Origin: CAZFPA01 sp964520975
GTDB lineage: Bacteria; Bacillota; Negativicutes; Selenomonadales; Selenomonadaceae
Direction: 5' to 3'
Assembly (NCBI GenBank): GCA_964520975.1
Contig: CAZFPA010000095.1
Location: 1 to 6,480 of the forward strand
DNA: 6,480 nt
Part shown: positions 1 through 4,986 of the stretch, one piece after another
How positions within the stretch are numbered: position 1 is the first letter of the stretch
How the letters are laid out: every line of letters begins with the position of its first letter
The notes under the pieces: generated by a model
Seen by the model: only the letters and a program-made list of their open reading frames with translations
Database searches by the model: none
Told to the model about the DNA's origin: nothing
Position numbers and translations under genes: made by a program

Positions 1-769
1 CTGCATTATTATTTTTGTAAAGCTCCAATTGGAAAACACAGCGGTCCGCTTTGGTAATGGATTGTGTAAACTCAAAGGGATAGCCGGAATCCAGGTTGGA
101 AACTCTTGTGATGCGATAGCCTGCTGTTTTTACCCGGCATTCCAGTTGGGCAGCCTCTACTTTGCCGAGGACGATGGCTTCTATAGTTTCGGCTGCATGA
201 TAAAGGTTTAAGGAATACCGTTGAGACAAAATCTGGTATAGGGAATTTTTGCTGAAATCAATGGCTTCAATACCATTGCATAGATAGTACGGAATAAAGG
301 TATCTTCCAAAAGAATAGGTTCATCGTCGGCACAGCGCAGCCGTCGCAGATGGAATACGGTGGATTGATTGGCGGGAAGCTTTAGCTTGGTCCTTATCGG
401 CTCAATTGCATTTTCTACACTTGCTGTAAGAATGCGCGAAGTTGGAATCACCCCTAGTTCCCGCATGTTTTCTGTGAAATTGTAGAGATAATTTGCTGGC
501 CGGTGCAGTTTGGGGCTGGCGATGAAGGAACCACGCCCACGATAGCGAACGATGAGGCCTTCTGAGGTCAGTTGCTCCATGGCCAGTCGTACCGTTGTAC
601 GACTGATATGGAGACAGGCACAAAGTTCGCCCTCCGTAATCACTTTATCACCGGGTTTCAGTTCACCGGATTGTATCATCATACGAAAATAAGCGATAAG
701 CTGTTCATAAATTGGAATCGTTGCGCTTGGTGACAAATGAAAGGTGTCTTTGAAAAATGCTGAATCCAA
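1..769 (-). CDS. GntR-family (HutC/UTRA) transcriptional regulator, 3' end cut by window edge
   Basis: The reverse strand is open from a TTG codon at 769-767 to the window edge, giving 256 residues without a stop. An N-terminal winged helix (about residues 18-84) has the GntR signature: PIYEQL, then GELKPGDKVITEGELC, ISRTTVRLAMEQL and the wing GLIVRYRGRGSFIA. A UTRA effector-binding domain follows (about 98-250), with FHLRRLRCADDEPILLEDT and the family-typical ending FEFTQSITKADRCVFQLEL. HutC-type proteins are usually about 240 residues, so very little is missing. TTG is chosen because AAGGAG lies 8 nt upstream; the next in-frame ATG falls inside the DNA-binding domain, and an in-frame GTG overlaps the ribosome binding site. 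Divergence from the aldolase gene and the shared palindromes suggest a local repressor released by a small metabolite, possibly a sugar phosphate. The ligand cannot be read from sequence. Confidence 0.9.
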   Translation of the reverse strand, partial: MDSAFFKDTFHLSPSATIPIYEQLIAYFRMMIQSGELKPGDKVITEGELCACLHISRTTVRLAMEQLTSEGLIVRYRGRGSFIASPKLHRPANYLYNFTENMRELGVIPTSRILTASVENAIEPIRTKLKLPANQSTVFHLRRLRCADDEPILLEDTFIPYYLCNGIEAIDFSKNSLYQILSQRYSLNLYHAAETIEAIVLGKVEAAQLECRVKTAGYRITRVSNLDSGYPFEFTQSITKADRCVFQLELYKNNNA

Positions 770-777
770 AAATATCA

Positions 778-783
778 CTCCTT
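778..783 (-). promoter_or_regulatory. Ribosome binding site deciding a TTG start
   Basis: AAGGAG on the reverse strand lies 8 nt before TTG at 769-767. No ATG lies at a workable distance, so the regulator very probably starts at TTG, which would lower its translation, as is common for repressors. Confidence 0.75.
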
Positions 784-803
784 GCAAAGGCCTTGTTTTC
801 TTT

Positions 804-832
804 AGTATAGCAAAATCAATTGCAAAAGTCAC
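804..832 (-). promoter_or_regulatory. Promoter of the GntR-family regulator (extended -10)
   Basis: On the reverse strand, TATACT (809-804) is preceded by TGC, an extended -10 motif. A 17-nt spacer separates it from GTGACT (832-827), which matches TTGACA at four of six positions. The predicted start is near 797, leaving a leader of about 28 nt. The palindrome at 837-847 begins 4 bp upstream of this -35, which suggests autoregulation. Confidence 0.6.
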
Positions 833-859
833 TAAATGTATGATACAAATAACACAAAT
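833..859. promoter_or_regulatory. Operator copy O1 (27-bp repeat with TGTATGATACA palindrome)
   Basis: The 18-bp sequence TAAATGTATGATACAAAT (833-850) recurs exactly at 892-909. In both copies ACAAAT follows after three unmatched bases, giving 24 of 27 identical positions. Inside it, TGTAT-G-ATACA (837-847) is a perfect palindrome around one central base. Short palindromes with GT and AC half-sites are typical of HutC-type GntR operators. O1 lies just upstream of the regulator's -35 and 16 bp before the aldolase -35, so it could act on both promoters. Confidence 0.75.
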
Positions 860-863
860 GGCA

Positions 864-892
864 TTGACATGAAGAAAAGAATGGTTTATATT
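864..892 (+). promoter_or_regulatory. Promoter of the DeoC-family aldolase gene
   Basis: TTGACA (864-869), a 17-nt spacer and TATATT (887-892) make a near-consensus vegetative promoter. Transcription should start near 899, inside operator copy O2. Such a strong promoter with an operator on its start site fits a gene that is tightly repressed and then strongly induced. Confidence 0.8.
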
Positions 893-918
893 AAATGTAT
901 GATACAAATGTAACAAAT
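892..918. promoter_or_regulatory. Operator copy O2 on the aldolase transcription start
   Basis: This is the second copy of the 27-bp repeat, 59 bp after the first, with the palindrome TGTATGATACA at 896-906. Its first base is the last base of the -10 box and it covers the predicted start near 899, so a bound repressor would block RNA polymerase directly. Confidence 0.75.
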
Positions 919-940
919 TAATGAAAAGGGGTATATTATT

Positions 941-1654
941 ATGAAAAAACTTACCTGTAGAGCAAGTGAAATGAGTGCAAAAGAATTAGCGGCTTACATC
1001 GATTATTCTGTATTAAAGCCGGAATTCACTGAAGCGGAGATCATTGAACTGACGAAAGATGGCGCAAAGCTGGGCTGTGCAACAATCTGTATAAATCCCG
1101 GGTATATAGAGCTTTGTGCCCCTTATGTTAAGGGAACAGATACGATGCTTTGTCCAGTGACGGATTTCCCTTTTGGTACAAGTTCTACAGCATCTAGAGT
1201 GCAGCAGATTGAGCAGGCAGCAAAATATGATATCGTAAAAGAAGTTGATGTTGTTGCGAACTTTGGACTCATCCGCAGCGGAAAATACGAGGCAGTAACG
1301 ACAGACCTCAGGGCATGTGCAGAGGCGGCACATCGTTTTGGTCGGGAACTGAAGGTCATTTTTGAGACAGATGCGCTGACTGAGGAGCAGATTCGCAAAA
1401 CTTGCCATTGCTGTATGGAGGCAGGTGTTGATTTTGTAAAATCCAGTACCGGCTTTTTGACTGGACATGAACTCCAGGGAGCCAGTACGAAGGTCATCAA
1501 AATTATGATGGAAGAAGTTGGCGACCGGTGCAAGGTGAAAGGTAGTGGATGTATTCGTGATCGGGAGCATTTCCTGGAGCTCATTGATATGGGAATTGAT
1601 CGTATGGGGGTGGGCTATCGTTCCGTGCCGATTGTGCTTGGGCTGGAGGAATAA
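941..1654 (+). CDS. deoC: DeoC-family class I aldolase (deoxyribose-phosphate aldolase-like)
   Basis: This 237-residue protein is a single TIM-barrel aldolase of DeoC type. DeoC cleaves 2-deoxyribose-5-phosphate to acetaldehyde and glyceraldehyde-3-phosphate in the cytoplasm. Family landmarks appear in order: IDYSVLKPEFT near the start, CINPGY, PVTDFPFG, EVDVVANFG with Asp103, FVKSSTGF with the Schiff-base Lys167, and KGSGCIR with the second lysine, Lys200. These match the Asp102/Lys167/Lys201 trio of the E. coli enzyme. The phosphate site is unusual: SGG is SGC (Cys204), and the GTSS loop reads GVGYRS (223-228), so both usual serines are displaced. AAGGGG lies 9 nt before the ATG. The gene is alone, with no phosphorylase, mutase or kinase gene adjacent. 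The fold and Schiff-base chemistry are safe; the substrate is less certain. Confidence 0.88.
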   Translation: MKKLTCRASEMSAKELAAYIDYSVLKPEFTEAEIIELTKDGAKLGCATICINPGYIELCAPYVKGTDTMLCPVTDFPFGTSSTASRVQQIEQAAKYDIVKEVDVVANFGLIRSGKYEAVTTDLRACAEAAHRFGRELKVIFETDALTEEQIRKTCHCCMEAGVDFVKSSTGFLTGHELQGASTKVIKIMMEEVGDRCKVKGSGCIRDREHFLELIDMGIDRMGVGYRSVPIVLGLEE

Positions 1655-1663
1655 GCCTTTTTG
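1649..1663 (+). repeat. 15-bp direct repeat, copy 1 (aldolase stop region)
   Basis: GAATAAGCCTTTTTG here includes the aldolase stop codon and recurs exactly at 2479-2493. Upstream, GGGCTG also matches (1640-1645 and 2469-2474) after a short unmatched stretch that differs by one base in length. This may be chance or a trace of a small duplication. Confidence 0.4.
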
Positions 1664-1710
1664 TAAGGAAGTATAAGGAATGGCTAGAAAGTTATAAGGT
1701 GAATTAAAGA

Positions 1711-1784
1711 AAACACTGATGAAGTACGCATTTCGACGGAAAAATCCGTCAGAGTGCTGTGATTTTCATCAGTGTTTCTTTTTG
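1711..1784. terminator. Two-tier bidirectional terminator between convergent genes
   Basis: A perfect 13-bp outer stem joins 1711-1723 to 1765-1777. Inside it is a second hairpin: GACGGA (1735-1740) pairs with TCCGTC (1745-1750) across an AAAA loop, continued outward by weaker pairing of 1728-1733 with 1752-1757. TTTCTTTTTGTTT runs from 1775 for the forward strand. AAAGAAAA before the left arm gives TTTTCTTT on the reverse strand. The element can thus end both the aldolase transcript and that of the leftward acetyltransferase. The rest of 1655-1856 shows no gene. Confidence 0.8.
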
Positions 1785-1856
1785 TTTAGAGAAAAATGCT
1801 TCTTCTTGGTATCAAGCTGATTTTTCCTGGAATATCTTGGATAGTGTGCTGACAAA

Positions 1857-2369
1857 TCAATTTTCCGTTGGCTGTGCCGGCCCCTTCAGCATGAGCTGAT
1901 AGAATACGAGATCCAGCCAGCGGCCAAATTTGTAACCGGCTTTCTGGATGGTGCCGGTTCTAATGAAGCCGAGGGCTTCATGAAGGTGGATGCTGCCTTC
2001 ATTCTGGGAGTCAATGCCGGCGACCATGGTGATGTATTCGTGTTTTTCCGCATCGGCAATGAGTGTTTGCATGAGCTTTCGGGCGATGCCCAGGCGGCGG
2101 AATGCAGGATGGACATAGATGGAATGCTCTACCGTGTATTTATAGGCGGGCCAGTTCCGGAAGCTGCCATAGTCGGCAAAACCCGCGATCTGGTCTTTTT
2201 CTTCGGCAACAAAAAGCGGATAGCCGGCAGACTGCAGCTGTTCAAACCACAGGGTACGCTCATCCAGTGTATGGGGTATGTAGTCGTAGATGGCGGTGGT
2301 ATGAAGGATGGCATCATTGTAGATGGCCAGGATGGCGGGCAGATCCTCTCTGGTGGCTGTTCTGATCAT
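1857..2369 (-). CDS. GNAT N-acetyltransferase, phosphinothricin/methionine sulfone type
   Basis: This 170-residue protein matches the GNAT fold from end to end and most resembles the Pat/Bar/MddA group, which acetylates the amino group of phosphinothricin, methionine sulfone or methionine sulfoximine with acetyl-CoA. Visible landmarks are the opening IRTATREDLPAILAIYN, YTVEHSIYV with Glu81 where Bar has its catalytic Glu88, the acetyl-CoA pyrophosphate loop RRLGIA (91-96), HLHEALGF with His130 at the place of Bar His137, and the subfamily-typical AGYKFGRWLDLVFYQL near the end. AGGAGA lies 7 nt before the ATG at 2369-2367. It is a single leftward gene facing away from the peptidase gene. Its natural role is probably detoxification of amino-acid analogues, but sequence alone does not fix the substrate; many such genes are misnamed as herbicide-resistance genes. 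Confidence 0.9.
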   Translation of the reverse strand: MIRTATREDLPAILAIYNDAILHTTAIYDYIPHTLDERTLWFEQLQSAGYPLFVAEEKDQIAGFADYGSFRNWPAYKYTVEHSIYVHPAFRRLGIARKLMQTLIADAEKHEYITMVAGIDSQNEGSIHLHEALGFIRTGTIQKAGYKFGRWLDLVFYQLMLKGPAQPTEN

Positions 2370-2389
2370 GAAATCATCTCCTGCGCTTT

Positions 2390-2418
2390 ATTTTAATTGT
2401 TGTGCATGTCTCTGTAAA
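2390..2418 (-). promoter_or_regulatory. Candidate promoter of the acetyltransferase gene
   Basis: On the reverse strand, TTTACA (2418-2413), a 17-nt spacer and TAAAAT (2395-2390) form a fair promoter. The predicted start is near 2383, right at the ribosome binding site, giving a very short leader. A small inverted repeat, TCTGT-AAAG-ACAGA (2411-2424), overlaps the -35 and could be an operator. Confidence 0.45.
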
Positions 2419-2476
2419 GACAGATATATCCGTACTGCGGAGAGGAAACAAAGAAAAAATATTTAGGAGGGCTGTA

Positions 2477-2494
2477 ATGAATAAGCCTTTTTGA
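2477..2494 (+). other. Five-codon open frame (MNKPF) behind a strong ribosome binding site
   Basis: AGGAGG (2465-2470) lies 6 nt before an ATG that reads M-N-K-P-F-stop. The stop overlaps the -35 box of the peptidase promoter, so this frame is not in that promoter's transcript. I find no good promoter upstream of it on this strand. It may be the remnant of a lost gene, or chance. Confidence 0.2.
2479..2493 (+). repeat. 15-bp direct repeat, copy 2
   Basis: This is an exact copy of GAATAAGCCTTTTTG at 1649-1663. Here it forms most of the five-codon frame and ends in the -35 box of the peptidase promoter. Confidence 0.4.
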
Positions 2495-2520
2495 CGTATA
2501 AAATACGTAGGCACTATATT
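2491..2520 (+). promoter_or_regulatory. Promoter of the M13 peptidase - hxlR - rarA group
   Basis: TTGACG (2491-2496), an 18-nt spacer and TATATT (2515-2520) precede the peptidase gene. The predicted start is near 2527, leaving a leader of about 28 nt that carries AGGAG at 2543-2547. The stretch upstream at 2446-2464 is A/T-rich and might act as an UP element. Confidence 0.65.
2494..2508. promoter_or_regulatory. Candidate operator: 15-bp inverted repeat in the peptidase promoter
   Basis: ACGTAT-AAA-ATACGT is a perfect inverted repeat with 6-bp arms. It overlaps the 3' half of the -35 box and lies in the promoter spacer, where a bound dimer would exclude RNA polymerase. The HxlR-type regulator encoded downstream is one candidate binder, but that is inference. 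Confidence 0.45.
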
Positions 2521-2554
2521 TTTATATATTTGGACGTTTGAGAGGAGAAAATGT

Positions 2555-4591
2555 ATGCGCTTTATCAAAAGAGGGCTTGGAGCCATGCTTGGGATGGTCC
2601 TGATGGTGGCGTCGATGCCAATGGCTTTTGCCAAAGATTTCACCGTACAGCTGCCGGTGACGGAGTCGACGGCGATTCCTTCGCTGAAGGACGATTTTTA
2701 TTTGTATACGGATGGAGCGTGGATAAAATCGGCAAAAATACCGAAGGATGACATGAGCATCAGTGATTTTACCCTGGTGAGCGAGCGGACCAGACAGCAG
2801 CTGTTGGGGATTACCAAAGAGGCGGTAGAGAATCGGAGCCGCTATTCCGCTCATTCGGACGAGGCCCGGATTGCGGATCTTTATGCCTGTTTTATGGATC
2901 AGAAGGGGCGTGAAGCAGCAGGGCTTGATGCGTTAGCTGAGCCGCTGAAAAGGATAGATTCGGCAAAATCAATCCAGGAATATGCGAATACCATGGCATC
3001 AATTGCACGCAATTACTTTATGGATGGCGGATCGCTGGGGAGCTTTGAAGTCATCAATGATCCTATAGACAATGATAAATATGTTGTGGTATTTGGGGAA
3101 CCTTCTGCTGGCTTAGGGAAGGAGTCTATGCTGGATGCGGGGAATTCGCAGAATCAGAAATATTATAAGGAACATATCCGTGATATCCTGCTGCTTTATG
3201 GCCGGTCGCCTGCGGTTGCCGAAAAGGAAGCAGCGGATGTTTTTGCGCTGGAGATGGATATGGCAAAGCATTCTCTTTCCCTGGGAGAGGAATCGAATCT
3301 GTCGAAAAGTATACATTGCCTGGATTTTGCAGCTGTCCAAAAGCTTTACAGCAATCTGGATGCGGCGGCTATGCTGAAGGCTGGCGGCATTGGGCCGGAT
3401 AACGGTATTCATCGTTGGTACGTGGGGGATCTGGATGAAATTACCCGATTCAATGAATTGTGCAAACCGGAATTGCTGCCGACTCTGAAAGCCCAGGCTA
3501 TTTTTAATATACTTTCCGGCAATTCGATGGCATTGCCCCAACAGTATGACAAAGAGTCCTGGGATTATGTCCAGCACACCAATGGGCTGCAGGCTGCTAT
3601 GTCAGCTGAAAAAAGGATTGAAATGCTGAATGAATCCGTCTTGAGCCAGTCCTATGGCAGGGTGTACGCAGCCCGTTATGTGGATCCGCAGCGAAAGAAA
3701 GCCTTTCGGGCCTATCTGGATATTGTCATGGCAAAGCATAGAAAAAATTTGGAAAATCTGGATTGGATGAGTGCGGAAACTAAGCGGCAGGCAATCTATA
3801 AGCTGGATCACATGGCCATTCATATCGGTATGCCGGATGCCTGGCCGGCCTATATAGATCAGTATGTCGTTAAGCGTCCGGAGGATGGCGGTTCCCTTAT
3901 GGGCAATATCATGGCATTGAGAAGGCTTACTGCGGATTATAAGTATTCGCTGATTGGACAGCCTGTCCGCAGGGATACCTGGGAGGACGGTACAACAAGT
4001 GAAGTCAATGCATTTTACAATGTGATGAACAACAGCATTAACTTCCCCATACCTATTTTGCAGGAACCATTTTTTGATCCAAAAGCGGATTTTGAGACGA
4101 ATCTTGGCGGCATCGGCGTGCCGCTGGCTCATGAAATCACCCATTGCTTTGACAGCCTGGGAGCTCAATACGATGCGCAGGGACGGCTCCGTAACTGGTG
4201 GACAGATCGTGACTATGCGGAATTCAAGAAACGGCAGGAAAAGGTTGTGGCCTACTATGAACGTTATGTGCTGCCGGATGGCAGACGCACCAATGGGGAA
4301 CAGACGCTGGGAGAAAATATTGCGGATTTAGGCGCCGTCTCCTGTCTGACAGAGATTGTTGGCCACGATCCGGAAAAGCTTCGCAAAATGTATACAAAAT
4401 ATGCGTCTGTATGGCGGAGCAAGTTAAATGATATAGCACTGCGCCAGTCAATTGATGATGATATACATGCCTTGGATTATGTCCGGGTGGATGCGGTGCT
4501 GAGTGCAACGGATGGCTTCTATGAGGCTTTTGATATCCAGCCGAAGGATGGGATGTATGTTCCGCCAGAGGAAAGGGTTAAAATTTGGTGA
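2555..4591 (+). CDS. pepO: Secreted M13-family zinc metalloendopeptidase (PepO/neprilysin-like)
   Basis: This 678-residue protein is of usual length for bacterial M13 endopeptidases, which cut oligopeptides inside a closed two-domain shell. It opens with a signal peptide: basic MRFIKRG, a hydrophobic core and a likely signal peptidase I site AFA|KD after residue 26. There is no lipobox cysteine, so it should be periplasmic or released. The catalytic half has substrate-binding NAFY (485-488), ILQEPFFD, zinc motif HEITH (526-530), third ligand Glu587 with Asp591 in ENIAD, then His638 and Arg644 with the neprilysin spacing, and the family-typical terminal Trp. All key residues are present, so it should be active. 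AGGAG lies 7 nt before ATG 2555; ATG 2551 is too close and out of frame. Oddities are Cys531 right after the second zinc His, where glycine is common, and LGA for the usual LGG. Confidence 0.93.
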   Translation: MRFIKRGLGAMLGMVLMVASMPMAFAKDFTVQLPVTESTAIPSLKDDFYLYTDGAWIKSAKIPKDDMSISDFTLVSERTRQQLLGITKEAVENRSRYSAHSDEARIADLYACFMDQKGREAAGLDALAEPLKRIDSAKSIQEYANTMASIARNYFMDGGSLGSFEVINDPIDNDKYVVVFGEPSAGLGKESMLDAGNSQNQKYYKEHIRDILLLYGRSPAVAEKEAADVFALEMDMAKHSLSLGEESNLSKSIHCLDFAAVQKLYSNLDAAAMLKAGGIGPDNGIHRWYVGDLDEITRFNELCKPELLPTLKAQAIFNILSGNSMALPQQYDKESWDYVQHTNGLQAAMSAEKRIEMLNESVLSQSYGRVYAARYVDPQRKKAFRAYLDIVMAKHRKNLENLDWMSAETKRQAIYKLDHMAIHIGMPDAWPAYIDQYVVKRPEDGGSLMGNIMALRRLTADYKYSLIGQPVRRDTWEDGTTSEVNAFYNVMNNSINFPIPILQEPFFDPKADFETNLGGIGVPLAHEITHCFDSLGAQYDAQGRLRNWWTDRDYAEFKKRQEKVVAYYERYVLPDGRRTNGEQTLGENIADLGAVSCLTEIVGHDPEKLRKMYTKYASVWRSKLNDIALRQSIDDDIHALDYVRVDAVLSATDGFYEAFDIQPKDGMYVPPEERVKIW

Positions 4592-4621
4592 GCTGCAAGC
4601 AGGAATTGAGGAGATATAACC

Positions 4622-4954
4622 ATGACAGACAAGAAGGAATTGCCGGCCTGCCCGGTGGAGACAACGCTGCTTTTGATCAGTAACCGTTGGAAGGTTCTTA
4701 TCCTGAGGGATTTACTTGCAGGGACAAAGCGCTTTGGCGCATTAAAGAAAAGTGTGGGGAATATTTCACAGAAGGTGCTGACCAGCAACCTTCGTTCCAT
4801 GGAGGAAGACGGGCTGTTAACCCGGCAGATTTATCCGGAGGTTCCTCCCCGGGTGGAATATACTCTTACACCGCTGGGCCAGAGTCTGAAACCTGTATTG
4901 GATGCAATGTGTGACTGGGGTACTGGCTACAAACAGCAGAATGCCGCTGAATAA
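4622..4954 (+). CDS. HxlR-family winged-helix transcriptional regulator
   Basis: This 110-residue protein is a complete HxlR-type (MarR-related) DNA-binding protein that acts as a dimer. The family pattern runs through it: CPVETTLLLISNRWKVLILRDL (10-31), TKRFGALKKSVGNISQKVLTSNLRSMEEDGLL with the recognition helix (about 45-60), and the wing Y-P-E-V-P-P-R-V-E-Y-T-L-T-P-L-G (71-86). Cys10 sits in the N-terminal position used for thiol sensing of quinones, aldehydes or hypochlorite by relatives such as YodB and HypR; Cys97 is the only other cysteine. It starts 30 bp after the peptidase stop, with GAGGAG 8 nt before ATG, and ends 32 bp before rarA, so it is probably in the same transcript. No obvious operator lies directly upstream; the inverted repeat at 2494-2508 is a possible target. 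Confidence 0.92.
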   Translation: MTDKKELPACPVETTLLLISNRWKVLILRDLLAGTKRFGALKKSVGNISQKVLTSNLRSMEEDGLLTRQIYPEVPPRVEYTLTPLGQSLKPVLDAMCDWGTGYKQQNAAE

Positions 4955-4986
4955 GCAGATAGGATGGCGAGAAAGAAGAGGTCCGA

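Noticed and set aside
29..211. Forward 60-codon frame at the left end
   Set aside because: It is antisense to the UTRA domain of the regulator gene and has no ribosome binding site.
402..623. Reverse-strand 73-codon frame within the regulator gene
   Set aside because: It is another frame of the GntR-family gene, whose own frame shows complete helix-turn-helix and UTRA motifs.
833..918. CRISPR-like or transposon-end interpretation of the repeated units
   Set aside because: There are only two copies, with no spacer regularity, no cas gene and no transposase. Their placement on promoters and internal palindromes fit operators better.
1013..1584. Long reverse-strand open frames (185 and 153 codons) opposite the aldolase gene
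   Set aside because: They are Cys/Ser-rich translations opposite a well-supported DeoC gene, with no recognisable domain or ribosome binding site.
1680..1697. Tiny open frame MARKL after the aldolase gene
   Set aside because: It has five codons, poor ribosome-site spacing and no conservation evidence, and lies just before a terminator.
1980..2396. Forward open frame of 138 codons opposite the acetyltransferase gene
   Set aside because: It lies antisense to a clear GNAT protein. Its sequence resembles no family I recognise and it has no proper start context.
2551..2751. Alternative ATG at 2551 opening a 66-codon frame
   Set aside because: It lies only 3 nt from the AGGAG and is out of frame with the signal peptide and M13 domain that begin at 2555.
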